The notes below the pieces were generated by a model that worked only from the letters and a program-made list of their open reading frames with translations, did no database searches and was not told the DNA's origin. From the NCBI GenBank assembly GCA_016718565.1, contig JADKCZ010000006.1:1-19429 (forward strand): a DNA stretch of 19,429 nt. Reading direction: 5' to 3'. The DNA comes from Anaeromyxobacter sp. Its GTDB lineage: Bacteria > Myxococcota > Myxococcia > Myxococcales > Anaeromyxobacteraceae. The first letter of the stretch is position 1; every line of letters starts with the position of its first letter. The position numbers and the translations under genes were made by a program. Of this stretch, positions 1 to 10,926 are shown in pieces.

Positions 1-1
1 C

Positions 2-1948
<1,947 letters not shown>

Positions 1949-1968
1949 CCCCCCCGGCGCCGGGCCAT

Positions 1969-1994
1969 CCCGGGGCGAGGCGGCACGCCCCGGG
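1969..1994. terminator. Hairpin between convergent genes, candidate bidirectional terminator
   Basis: A perfect 9-bp inverted repeat (CCCGGGGCG ... CGCCCCGGG) with an 8-nt loop lies in the 56-base gap between the pullulanase stop and the end of the opposing amylase gene. A second 12-base perfect palindrome (CCCGGCGCCGGG, 1953-1964) lies just before it. There is no T-tract on either strand, so intrinsic termination is an inference from position and stem strength. Confidence 0.5.
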
Positions 1995-2004
1995 GACCGG
2001 CCGC

Positions 2005-4641
2005 TCACGGGATGGGGATGGGCGGCAGGTCGTCCATGATCTTCGGATCGGTGCAGCCGCCCGGCAGCTGGCAGGCGGTGGCGCCGCCGCCCATGGCCCA
2101 CGGGTGCGCCTCGGCGCCGGTGACCAGCGGGCGGAAGATGGCGTTGATCCCGTCGAAGTCCCAGGTGGTCACGTAGACCTGCACGCCGGACCAGGAGGCC
2201 AGGCCGTACTTGGTCCGGTCGTAGGTGAAGCTCACCGTCCTGCTCCCCGGGTTCACCTGGATGGTGGGCGCCGGCGCGCTGGCCCCGTAGTCGTCCGGCG
2301 TGGCGGGGTTCACCCGGTACATGGCGTTGCCCCAGCCGTAGGTGGCCTGGGCGAGGCTCCAGGCGAAGCCGGCCGGCGCCGTGGCGTTCAGCCTGGGCAG
2401 CACCGTGGCGCCCACCTGTCCGGGCAGCGAGAAGAAGAGGTTGAAGGCCACGTGGTCGAAGCCGTAGGTCGGGTTCCAGACCGTGCTCCAGTCCGCCATG
2501 GTCACCTTGACGCTCAGGGTGGTGACGCCCACCTCCAGCGTCACGCCCGCCAGGTCCATCTGGCGGCGGAAGGTGGCGTCCTCGGGGTAGGTGTAGGCGC
2601 CCGCCGGCCCACGGTCGTCGCCGACGGGATCGGCGGCGACGTAGGTGTCACCGGCGAAGACCACGTCGCTCACGAACGGCATGGAGGCCGTGGCCACGTC
2701 GACGTCGGGCGCGGCGATGATCAGGGAGTGGTCGCCGCGGCCGGTGGGGAAGACCGAGACCGGCAGCACCTTGCTCCAGGTGCCGTCCGCCTTCACCAGC
2801 ACCCCGGTGCCGCGGTCGAGGTAGCCGTCCAGCACCATCGTCAGGCGGGTGGTGGCCGGGGTGACCGAGCCGGTGATGGTCACGTCCTGCGTGAAGGTCT
2901 GGCCGGCCACGGGCGTGTCCACCACGATGGTGGCCGCGGGCGCGGTCGGGGTCGTCACCTGGCTGGTGGCCCGCAGCACCAGCGTGGCGCGCGCCGGCAG
3001 GACGGCGCGCAGCGCCCCGGCGGCCCCCACCTCCGGCGCGGCCACCGGCGGCTCGGCGTACAGGACCTGCAGCGCCGTGCCGGCCGGCAGGCCGGTGGCC
3101 AGGTTGGAGATCACCACCCGCTCGTCGGCGGTGTTCATCAGCACCAGCGCGGTCTCGCCGCCCAGGGTGCGGCGGTAGGCGAACGGCCCGGCGCCGGCGG
3201 CGCTGTCGTAGAGCACCTCCAGCCCGCCGCGGGTGAAGACCGGGTGGGCCCGCCGGAGGGCGGCCAGGCGGGCCAGCCGCTGGTAGCCGGTGGAGGTGGC
3301 GTCGAACCGGTCGGCGCTGGCGCCGAAGCCGCCCTGGAACATGGCGGCCCGCGTCTCGGTGAAGCCCTGCTCGGTGCCCATGTAGACCACCGGGATGCCG
3401 GGCAGCGTGTAGAGGAAGGCCAGCGCCTGCGCCAGCCCGGCGGGCGTGCCCAGCGCCAGGAAGCGCTGCACGTCGTGGTTGTCCACGAACGTCGGGATGC
3501 GGGTGGGGTCGGGGAAGAGCGCCGGGTCCATGAAGCGCCCCAGCCGGTAGGTCATCAGCGAGGTCGGCCGGCCGCTGGCGAAGACCCGCTTCACCTCCTC
3601 GTAGAGCGGGAACTGCAGCACCGAGGGGAGCTCGGGCGCGGCCGGGGTCCCCAGGTAGCTGGCCACCTTCCGCTCGGCGGCGTCGTCGAGCTCGGTGGGA
3701 GACTCGAAGACCTCGCCGAAGGCCAGGAAGTCGTCGCGGCCGGTGGCCCGGGCCGTGCCCAGGATGCCCGGCGAGGCGGCGTCGGTGGCGTGGAAGAAGT
3801 CGGCCCAGAACGCGTGCGGCGCGAACTTGGCCGTGTCCACCCGGAAGGCGTCCACCCCCACCTCGCGGATCCAGGCGCCGTAGGCGTCGCGCAGCGCCCT
3901 GCGCACCGCCGGGTTCTCGGTGTCGAGGTCGTCGAGGTCCGAGATCTGCCAGTCCTTCTCCTGCACCGGATCCGAGAAGTCGGCGATGGCCGGGGTCCAG
4001 TGGTAGATGCCGGCCGCGCGCTGCGCCGGATCGGTCGGGTCGCACTGGTCGAAGGGGGGCTGGGTCGGCCTGGAGGTGGGCCTGGCCGCGCCGTTGAGGA
4101 GCACGCCCGCGCCCGGGTCGGCCGGGTCGTAGCTGGTGTACTGGAAGAAGTTGCCCATGTGGTTGGGCACCACGTCCTGGATCAGGTACATGCCCCGGGC
4201 GTGCAGGGCGCGGGAGAGGGCCCGGTAGGTGTCCAGGGTGCCGAGGTGCTCGTCCACCGTGCCGAGGTCGCGCGCCCAGTAGCCGTGGTAGCCGCCCGAG
4301 TTCTGCAGCGGGTCCCACCACATGTTGGCCACCGGGGGCGTGATCCAGACGGCCGTGGCGCCCAGCCCCTGGATGTAGTCGAGCCGGTCGATGATCCCCT
4401 GCAGGTCGCCGCCGGAGTAGTGATCGCCGCTGGTGGGGTCGAACTCGCCGGCGCCCTGGTCGTCGTTGCCTCGATCGCCGTTGGCGAACCGGTCGGTCAT
4501 GACGAAGTAGACGATCTGCTCCGGCCAGGCGGGGGAGGGAACGTGGAGCGCGCCGCCGCCGCCGGAGCGGGTGCAGGTCACGGCCAGCAGGGCCAGGAGC
4601 GCCAGCGTGGCGGGTGCCGACATCGGGCGATGCGAGCGCAT
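2005..4641 (-). CDS. Secreted GH13 alpha-amylase lipoprotein with Ig-like and glucodextranase-type C-terminal modules
   Basis: This 878-residue enzyme should cleave alpha-1,4 links of starch or maltodextrin outside the cytoplasm. Residues 1-23 form a lipoprotein-like signal (hydrophobic LALLALLAVTC, candidate lipidated Cys23, not a perfect lipobox). The GH13 barrel follows, with DVVPNH (about 156-161), AFRVD with nucleophile Asp269, FGE with acid/base Glu310, and DNHD with Asp390. A beta domain ends near 558. Residues about 568-662 look like a bacterial Ig-like domain (DTPVAGQTF...VTITGSV). About 668-860 begins DPVGDDRGP...YTYP, the pattern of the C-terminal module of glucodextranase (PF09985-like), probably for surface or glucan binding. 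An AGGAGG lies 4 bases from the ATG (4646-4651 on the complement). It is divergent from malS and convergent with the pullulanase. The family call is firm. Whether it prefers starch, cyclodextrin or another glucan is not visible. Confidence 0.88.
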   Translation of the reverse strand: MRSHRPMSAPATLALLALLAVTCTRSGGGGALHVPSPAWPEQIVYFVMTDRFANGDRGNDDQGAGEFDPTSGDHYSGGDLQGIIDRLDYIQGLGATAVWITPPVANMWWDPLQNSGGYHGYWARDLGTVDEHLGTLDTYRALSRALHARGMYLIQDVVPNHMGNFFQYTSYDPADPGAGVLLNGAARPTSRPTQPPFDQCDPTDPAQRAAGIYHWTPAIADFSDPVQEKDWQISDLDDLDTENPAVRRALRDAYGAWIREVGVDAFRVDTAKFAPHAFWADFFHATDAASPGILGTARATGRDDFLAFGEVFESPTELDDAAERKVASYLGTPAAPELPSVLQFPLYEEVKRVFASGRPTSLMTYRLGRFMDPALFPDPTRIPTFVDNHDVQRFLALGTPAGLAQALAFLYTLPGIPVVYMGTEQGFTETRAAMFQGGFGASADRFDATSTGYQRLARLAALRRAHPVFTRGGLEVLYDSAAGAGPFAYRRTLGGETALVLMNTADERVVISNLATGLPAGTALQVLYAEPPVAAPEVGAAGALRAVLPARATLVLRATSQVTTPTAPAATIVVDTPVAGQTFTQDVTITGSVTPATTRLTMVLDGYLDRGTGVLVKADGTWSKVLPVSVFPTGRGDHSLIIAAPDVDVATASMPFVSDVVFAGDTYVAADPVGDDRGPAGAYTYPEDATFRRQMDLAGVTLEVGVTTLSVKVTMADWSTVWNPTYGFDHVAFNLFFSLPGQVGATVLPRLNATAPAGFAWSLAQATYGWGNAMYRVNPATPDDYGASAPAPTIQVNPGSRTVSFTYDRTKYGLASWSGVQVYVTTWDFDGINAIFRPLVTGAEAHPWAMGGGATACQLPGGCTDPKIMDDLPPIPIP

Positions 4642-4663
4642 GGGGCCTCCTCAGGTCTCGACG

Positions 4664-4689
4664 GCCACGCCCCCTGCGGGGGGCGTGGC
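4664..4689. promoter_or_regulatory. Perfect 11-bp inverted repeat in the divergent amylase promoter region
   Basis: The 135-base gap between the divergent amylase (start 4641) and malS (start 4777) holds a perfect 11-bp inverted repeat, GCCACGCCCCC - TGCG - GGGGGCGTGGC. It lies 22 bases upstream of the minus-strand ATG. In this place it could be an operator shared by both genes or a leader hairpin of the minus-strand mRNA. There is no T-run, so a terminator is unlikely. I see no clear -35/-10 pair in the gap. Confidence 0.45.
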
Positions 4690-4776
4690 TGGATCATAGG
4701 GCCGCCGCGCGCGGCGTGTCTGCCCTCGCGCCGGACCCTGCGCCGGACTAGGCTCCTCGCACCCGGAGGCCTCGAG

Positions 4777-6606
4777 ATGCCGAACAGCACCCGCCGTCAC
4801 CGCCCGATCCTCTCGCTCCTGTTCGTCGCCCTGGCGGTCCTCGGCGGCGCCTGCGGCGGGGGCGCCGCCGACGATGGGCGCTGGCACCCAGGGCAGCGGC
4901 TGACCGTCCAGGTCGGCAGCTACTTCCCCGCCGGCACCCTGGTCCGCGACGGCTACGGTGGCCAGACGGCGACGGTGGACGCCGCCGGCGCGGTGAGCGT
5001 CGAGCCCACCGCCGACGGGGTGCTGCTGCTCGAACGCGCCGACGCCGGGCCGCAGCCCTTCACCTGGAAGAACGCCGTCGTCTACTTCGTGGTGACCGAT
5101 CGCTTCCTGAACGGCGACACCGCCAACGACGATCCCTATGGCGTGCGCCGACCGGACCAGGCCGGCGAGGTGGCGACCTGGCACGGCGGCGACTTCGCCG
5201 GGCTCGCCTCGAAGCTGGACTACATCCGCGACCTCGGCGCCACCGCCATCTGGATCACGCCGCCGGTGGAGCAGGTCCACGGCTGGGTCTCGGGCGGCGG
5301 CGGGGTGTTCAAGAGCTACGGCTACCACGGCTACTGGGCGCTCGACTTCACGCGGATCGACCGGAACCTGGGCACCGAGGCGGAGCTGGAGGCGCTGGTC
5401 GACGGCGCCCACCAGCGGGGCCTGCGGGTGCTCTTCGACGTGGTCATGAACCACCCGGGCTACGCCACCGGCGACGACCTGGCCGCCTACCTCCCGGCCG
5501 TCCTGCGCGACCCGAGCGGCGACGCCTTCCGGGCCTTCACCCCCGCGCCGCCCCGCGGCTACGACGCCTGGAACGACCTGGTGAACTACGGCTCGACGGG
5601 CTGGACCGGCTGGTGGAGCCCCAGCTGGATCCGGGCAGGCTTCCCCGGGTTCCAGGAGTGCGGCAAGGGGACCGGCCCGGCCTGCAGCGACCTCACCAGC
5701 CAGCTCGCCTTCCTGCCGGACTTCGTCACCGAGGGCACCCAGGCGGCCGGGCGCCCCGCCTTCTTCGCCCAGAAGGCGGACACCGGCTTCACGGCGGAGC
5801 TCTTCAACCAGGACGCCACCGGCTTCACCCTGCAGCAGTACCTGGTGAAGTGGCACGGCGACTGGGTGCGGCGCTTCGGGGTGGACGGCTTCCGCTGCGA
5901 CACCGCCAAGCACGTGGAGAAGGCCGCCTGGAAGGCGCTCAAGGTCGGCGCCTCGGCGGCGCTGCAGGACTGGAAGGTGGCGAACCCGGACAAGCGGCTC
6001 ACCGACGCGGACCTGGCCTTCTGGATGACCGGCGAGGTCTTCCCGCACGACGTGAGCAAGGACGCCTACTACACCGAGGGGGGGTTCGACTCGCTCATCA
6101 ACACCGCCTTCCAGGACCGGCTGATCACCATGCTCTCCAACCGCGCCAGCCTGGTGGAGGCCTCGGTCGACCTCGACGCGATCTACCGCACCTACGCCGG
6201 GCGGCTGGCCGGGGATGCGGCGTTCGACGCGCTGACCTACGCCTCCTCCCACGACACCAAGCTGGTCTTCGAGGCCCTGGGCCGCGACGTGGGCCGGCAG
6301 CGGCGCGCCGGGACCGCCCTCCTGCTCACGCCGGGCGGGGTCCAGATCTTCTACGGGGACGAGTCCGGCCGGCGCGCCGCGTCGGTGCAGGCGGAGCCGA
6401 CGCAGGGCACCCGCTCCGACATGAACTGGGCCACGACGGAGGCCGCCGTCCTCGACCACTGGAAGAAGGTGGCCACCTTCCGCAAGCGCCACCCCGCCAT
6501 CGGCGCCGGCGCGCACGAGCCGCTCACCTCCAAGCCCGGGAGCTACGCCTTCGGGCGTCGCACCGACGCCGACGCGGTGGTGGTGGTGCTGACGGGCGTC
6601 CAGTAG
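4777..6606 (+). CDS. malS: MalS-type periplasmic alpha-amylase (GH13_19-like), lipoprotein
   Basis: This 609-residue alpha-amylase has the distinctive architecture of E. coli MalS, which shortens maltodextrins in the periplasm. The ATG follows GGAGG (4765-4769) by 7 bases. The signal ends in a good lipobox, VLGGAC, with Cys26. Residues about 41-87 (LTVQVGSYFPAGTLVRDGY ... LLLER) form the beta domain that other amylases carry at the C-terminus, here placed before the barrel as in MalS. The barrel starts at VVYFVVTDRF. Block I is FDVVMNH (Asp221), block II GFRCDTAKHVE (nucleophile Asp375), block III WMTGE (Glu420), and block IV SSHDT (Asp493). The sequence IFYGDES...QGTRSDMNW is also MalS-like. 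The protein stops soon after the barrel at VVLTGVQ, as MalS does (from memory ending ...WAGQQ), so the short C-terminus is natural. It is divergent from the other amylase, and the AGE-like gene follows in the same direction. Confidence 0.9.
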   Translation: MPNSTRRHRPILSLLFVALAVLGGACGGGAADDGRWHPGQRLTVQVGSYFPAGTLVRDGYGGQTATVDAAGAVSVEPTADGVLLLERADAGPQPFTWKNAVVYFVVTDRFLNGDTANDDPYGVRRPDQAGEVATWHGGDFAGLASKLDYIRDLGATAIWITPPVEQVHGWVSGGGGVFKSYGYHGYWALDFTRIDRNLGTEAELEALVDGAHQRGLRVLFDVVMNHPGYATGDDLAAYLPAVLRDPSGDAFRAFTPAPPRGYDAWNDLVNYGSTGWTGWWSPSWIRAGFPGFQECGKGTGPACSDLTSQLAFLPDFVTEGTQAAGRPAFFAQKADTGFTAELFNQDATGFTLQQYLVKWHGDWVRRFGVDGFRCDTAKHVEKAAWKALKVGASAALQDWKVANPDKRLTDADLAFWMTGEVFPHDVSKDAYYTEGGFDSLINTAFQDRLITMLSNRASLVEASVDLDAIYRTYAGRLAGDAAFDALTYASSHDTKLVFEALGRDVGRQRRAGTALLLTPGGVQIFYGDESGRRAASVQAEPTQGTRSDMNWATTEAAVLDHWKKVATFRKRHPAIGAGAHEPLTSKPGSYAFGRRTDADAVVVVLTGVQ

Positions 6607-6674
6607 GCGAGGCCGGGACGCCACGCCCCCGGCGGTGCGGGGTGCAGCGGCGCCTTCGGCGCTATGGTCCACCC

Positions 6675-8172
6675 ATGCCCCGCCTCCTCGCCGCCCCGCT
6701 CCTCTCGCTCCTCGCGCTGGTCGCCTGCACCTCGGGGAGCCCGGCGGCCGACCCCTACCTGTACGCCCCGCCGCCGGCCGCCGTCGTGCCGGCCGGGCTG
6801 GAGGCGGCCACCTGGGTCACGCACCTCGAGGACGACCTCTTGCCCTACTGGCGCATGCCAGAGGCCCAGGGCACGCCGGTCGGCAACTTCCCGACCTATC
6901 GCGGCATGGACGGGAGCGTGCGGGGAGCCACCAGCCGCAAGCCGCGCATGCTGGGGCGGCAGACCTACGCCTACGCGGTGGGCTACCTGCTCACCGGCGA
7001 CGAGGCGCTGCTCGACCTCTCCCGCGCCGGCAGCACCTGGCTGCTCGAGCACGCGCTCGACACCACCCGCCGCGGCTGGCACGCCGACCTCGACGCGGCC
7101 GGCGCGCCGGCCGGCGACGGGCCGAAGTACGCGCAGGACATGTCCTACGCGGTGATGGGGCCGGCGGCCTACTTCTTCGTCACCCGCGACCCGGCCGCCG
7201 AGGCGGCGGTGCTGTCCACCCGCGACCTGCTCTTCGACCCGGCCACCTACTGGGACGCCGAGAACGGCCGCATCCGCGACGGCCGCACCGCCGATCTCGC
7301 CGAGGAGCGGGCCATGGACGGCGGCAGCCTGGCGAGCTGGCAGCTGGTGGCGCAGCTCGACCCGGTGACGGCCTTCGGGCTGCTGGTGCAGCCGGCGCTG
7401 ACCGACCCGGCGCGGCGCGAGCAGGCGCGCGCCGACCTGCGGGCGCTGCAGGCCCTGCTGGTCCGGTCCTTCTTCCGCGACGGCATCTTCTGGGGCGCCA
7501 CCGGCTCCATCGGCGCCTACGGCAGCAAGCACACCGACTTCGGGCACCTCCTCAAGGCCTACTGGGCGGTGCTGCAGATCGACAAGCGGCTGGCGGACCG
7601 GCCGCAGGCGGGGTTCCTGGCCCAGCACGCGCCGGTGGCGCTGCGGCGGGCGCTCGACGCCGCCAACGGGCGCTGGACCAAGGCGCCCACCGGGGTGGAG
7701 GGCGTCACCAGCACCGGCTCCGACTGGTGGGCCTACGCCGAGGCCGACCAGCTGGCCGCCACGCTGGCGCTGCACGACCCCGGCTGGATCCCGGTGGTGG
7801 ACCAGACCTCCACCAACTTCCGCGCCGACTACGTGGACCGGACCCGGCCGGCCCGCGAGGTGGTCCCCGCGGTGGACGCCTTCGGGCGCTGGGCCGGCAC
7901 CTGGGGCACCACCAACACCGCCAAGTGCAACGACTGGAAGAACGGCTTCCACTCCACCGAGCACGCCCTGGTGATGTTCCTGCTGGGCCACTACCTGGCC
8001 GGCACGCCGGCGCCGCCCACTTCGCCTTCCCGGCCGCCCGGGTGGCCGAGCTGGCGGCGAGCGCCACGCCCTACACCTTCCAGGGCACGGTCGCGAGCTT
8101 CGACGACCTGGGGCCGCTCGCGGGCGACCCACCCGCCACAAGGTCCGGGTCTGGTTCACGGTGCTTCGGTGA
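6675..8172 (+). CDS. AGE-like (alpha/alpha)6-barrel lipoprotein (N-acylglucosamine 2-epimerase superfamily), frame-broken near its 3' end
   Basis: The ATG at 6675 opens a lipoprotein signal (LLSLLALVAC, lipidated Cys18). The sequence resembles the AGE/cellobiose epimerase fold: GRQTYAYAVGYLLTGDEALL, then SKHTDFGHLLKAYW, then NGFHSTEHALVMFLLGHYLAG, the conserved His/Glu-His helix pair near the end of such barrels. Members epimerise or bind sugars, and some barrel relatives are hydrolases. An extracytoplasmic, lipid-anchored form beside three starch enzymes suggests a role on released oligosaccharides, which is an inference. The gene reads in one frame to about 8005. A shift of frame then carries it through HFAFPAARVAELAASATPYT, and a second near 8135 leads to KVRVWFTVLR and a TGA at 8170-8172. 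The restored length is about 499 residues. The stop overlaps the next start by GTGA. Exact enzymatic activity is unknown. Confidence 0.72.
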
Positions 8173-8654
8173 GGCGGGCGGCTCTTCCCCTTCTGCTCCT
8201 CGCCGCCTGCGGCCCGGGGCCCAAGGACCCGGCCCTGGCCGGCCCCACCTTCACGGTGGGGGGCCCTCACCTTCCGGGTGGGGTCCACTGGCGTGGTCAA
8301 GGAGGCTGGCCTGCTCACCTTCTGGCTCACCAGCAGCCCGGCCACCTGCACCGACATCTTCGCGGCGCCAGGCCACCACCACCTTCTTCTCGCTCGCCAT
8401 CGAGCCGCCCGCCAGCGGCGCCACCAGCGCCACGGTGGTGCCGACCAAGGCCTTCCCCGCGGAGGGCGAGGCGCTGGGGCGGCTGGAGCGGCGCACCGGC
8501 GGCGCGCTCGACGCCCGGGTGGACGCGGCCTCGGGCAGCGTGACCTGGAGCGTGGACGCCGCGGGCACCCTCACCCTCGAGACCTCGACGTGGGCTTCCG
8601 TGGGCACCACGGACCGGATGGTGGGCGGCGGCCCGGCTCACCGCCTGCAACTGA
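8169..8654 (+). CDS. Small lipoprotein of unknown function (frame-broken)
   Basis: A GTG at 8169 overlaps the preceding TGA (GTGA). It begins a short lipoprotein signal, VRRAALPLLLLAACG, with a good LAAC lipobox. I do not recognise the mature domain. Reading must change frame near 8260 to give FRVGSTGVVKEAGLLTFWLT, and again near 8370 to give TTTFFSLAIEPPASGATSAT. It changes once more near 8585 to reach DVGFRG and a plausible end LTACN followed by TGA at 8652-8654. The restored protein has about 160 residues, rich in Thr, Ser and Val, consistent with a small beta-sandwich. By overlap it belongs with the AGE-like gene. Only 17 bases separate it from the carbamoyltransferase. The start and signal are well supported. 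The end is tentative. Confidence 0.5.
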
Positions 8655-8671
8655 GAGAGACCAAGGCGCGC

Positions 8672-10480
8672 GTGCACGTCCTCGGATCTCGGCCTACTAC
8701 TCACGACTCGGCGGCCTGCCTGGTGAGCGACGGCCGCCGTGGGCCGCGGCCCAGGAGGAGGGCTTCAGCCTGCGTGAAGCACGACCCGGCTTCCCGCCGC
8801 GCCGCCGAGGCCTGCTTTGCGCCAGGGGCGGCATCGCCGCCAGGGATCCCCGCCGCCGTGGACTTCTACGTCAAGCCCGCCACCGAGCTCGACCGGATCC
8901 TGGAGGCCCAACTGGCGATGGCGCCGCGGGGCCAGCCGGCCTTCCGGGCGCTCATCCCGGTGTGGCTCGACCAGAAGCTCTGGATCCCGGACCGGGTGAA
9001 GTGCGAGATGGGGTATGAGGGGCCGGTGCTCTTCCCCGAGCACCACCAGTCCCACGCCGCCTCGGCCTCTTCCCCTCGCCCTTCGAGGCGGCCGCCTTCC
9101 TCACCCTGGACGGCGTGGGCGAGTGGGCCACCGCCAGCTACGGGACGGGGCGGGGCAACCGGCTCACCCTGGCGGCCGAGCAGCGCTTCCCGCACTCGCT
9201 CGGCCTGCTCTACTCGGCCTTCACCTACCAGGCCGGGTTCCGGGTCAACTCCGGCGAGTACAAGCTCATGGGCCTGGCCCCCTACGGCCAGCCGCGCTAC
9301 GTGCGCGCCATCCTCGACGAGCTCGTCGACCTGAAGCCGGACGGCTCGCTCAGGCTCGACCTGTCCTACTTCGACTTCGTGGCCGGCCTGCGCATGACCA
9401 GCCGGCGCTTCGACGCCCTCTTCGGCGGGCCGCCGCGGGCGCCGGAGTCGCCGCTCACCCAGCGCGAGATGGACCTGGCCCGCTCCATCCAGGAGGTCAC
9501 CGAGGAGGTGGTGCTGCGCCCCCGCCACCTGCGCGCCGAGACCGGCGAGCGAGACCTCTGCCTGGCCGGCGGCGTGGCGCTCAACTGCGTGGCCAACGGC
9601 AAGATCCTGCGGGCCGGGGTCTTCGACCGGCTCTGGATCCAGCCGGCCGCGGGCGACGCCGGCGGGGCCATGGGCGCGGCGCTGCTGGCCTGGCACCACC
9701 ACTTCGCCAGGAGGCGGCGCTAGGGCGGGCGCGACGCTTCCCTCGGGGCGCGCTGCTGGGGCCGGCCCACGACGAGGCCGAGGTGGCGGCCTTCCTCTCG
9801 GCGCGCGGCCTGCCCCACCGCCGGCTCGACGAGGCCGCCCTGCTCGACGAGGTCTCGGCGCTGCTCGAGGCCGGCCGGGTGGTGGGCTGGTTCCAGGGGC
9901 GCATGGAGTTCGGCCCGCGGGCGCTGGGGAACCGCCCATCCTGGGGGACGCCCGCTCGCCCCAGATGCAGCGCCAGATGAACCTGGCCATCAAGTTCCGC
10001 GAGAGCTTCCGCCCTTCGCCCCGGCGGTGCCGCGGAGCGGGCCGCCGAGTGGTTCGAGCTCCAGGCGGAGCCCCTACATGCTGCTGACCGCCCAGGTGAA
10101 GCGCCCTCCCGCCAGCGCGCCATGACCGCCGAGGAGGCGGGCCGCCTCGGCCTCGACCGGCTCGACGTGGTCCGCTCGGAGATCCCGGCGGTGACCCACC
10201 TCGACCGCTCGGCGCGGGTCCAGACGGTGGACCGCCGCGACCACCCGCGCTTCCACGCTCCTGACCTGCTTTCGGCGAGCGCACCGGCTGCCCGGCGCTG
10301 GTGAACACCTCCTTCAACGTGCGCGGCGAGCCCCCGGTGGAGTCGCCGCTCGACGCCTGGCGCTGCTTCATGCGCACCGGGATGGACGCCCTGGTGCTGG
10401 GCGACTACCGCTGGCGCGTGAGGGGCAGCCGCCGCTTCACCGACGACGCGGCCGGGAGGGCCACCCGTGCGCTCGACTGA
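8672..10480 (+). CDS. Carbamoyltransferase of the NodU/CmcH/TobZ family (frame-broken)
   Basis: Members move a carbamoyl group from carbamoyl phosphate through a carbamoyl-adenylate to a hydroxyl on a sugar, antibiotic or glycan. The probable start is GTG 8672 (VHVLG), followed after a frame change by ISAYY and HDSAACLVSDG, the N-terminal pattern of the family. In order come VKPATELDRILEAQLA, then EHHQSHAAS (about 9038-9065, the Kae1-like metal-binding His cluster), then LTLDGVGEWATASYG. GLLYSAFTYQAGF and VNSGEYKLMGLAPYG follow, then LAGGVALNCVANGKIL (about 9565-9610). The C-terminal domain shows MEFGPRALGNR (about 9904), KFRESFRP, SEIPAVTHLDRSARVQT, and VNTSFNVRGEP (about 10300). TGA ends it at 10478-10480. 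The restored length of about 600 residues is normal. At least six frame changes are needed. SxtJ, DUF5989 and SGNH genes follow directly. The acceptor substrate is not deducible. Confidence 0.85.
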
Positions 10481-10495
10481 TCCCTCCGGACCTGG

Positions 10496-10926
10496 GTGCG
10501 CCCGCTGAGCCCGCCGGCCGACGTGGCTGCCGGCCTGGCCCGGCTCGACCCCTCGCCGCGGGCGCTGCGCGCCTTCGCCCTCACGGTGGGCGGCGCGCCC
10601 TGCTCCTGGCGGGCTGGCTTGCCTGGCGCGGCGGCGCCTGGCGGCCTGGTCTTCGCCGGCGCCGGCCTGCTGCTCATGGCCGCGGGGCTCTGGCCCCGGC
10701 CCGGCTGCGGCTGCTGCACCGGGCTGGATGGCGCTGGCGCTGGCGCTCGGCTGGCGTGGTGTCGCGCCCGGTGCTGACGGCGCTCTTCCTGCTGGTGGTG
10801 ACGCCGCTCGGCCGGTGGCGCGGCTGTCCGGCCAGGCGCTGGAGCTCCGCTCGGACCGCAGCGCCCCCACCACTGGATCCTCCGGCGCGCCGGATCGGCG
10901 CGACGACTCACACCAAGATGTACTAG
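10496..10926 (+). CDS. SxtJ-family membrane protein (frame-broken)
   Basis: The probable start is GTG 10496, 15 bases after the carbamoyltransferase stop. The first segment reads LARLDPSPRALRAFALTVGG, typical of the SxtJ family of small membrane proteins found next to carbamoyltransferases. After a frame change the next hydrophobic stretch reads LVFAGAGLLLMAAGLW. Further changes restore LRLLHRAWMALALALGW and VLTALFLLVVTPLG, then RLSGQALELRSDRSAPT. This gives about three transmembrane segments and about 140 residues. Molecular function is unknown. The name comes from the saxitoxin cluster, but most members occur with NodU/CmcH-type enzymes in unrelated bacteria, as here. The 3' end is uncertain: a TAG at 10924-10926 fits one frame and would overlap the start of the next gene. 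At least three indels interrupt the frame. Confidence 0.68.

Noticed and set aside
6607..6674. Possible promoter or terminator between malS and the AGE-like gene
   Set aside because: Only a 5-bp GCGCC/GGCGC stem without a T-tract and no -35/-10 pattern was seen, too weak to call.
4651..8357. Long minus-strand open frames opposite malS and the AGE-like gene
   Set aside because: They have no recognisable domains, and their Arg/Gly/Val-rich composition is typical of antisense frames in high-GC coding DNA. The plus strand has convincing enzymes.
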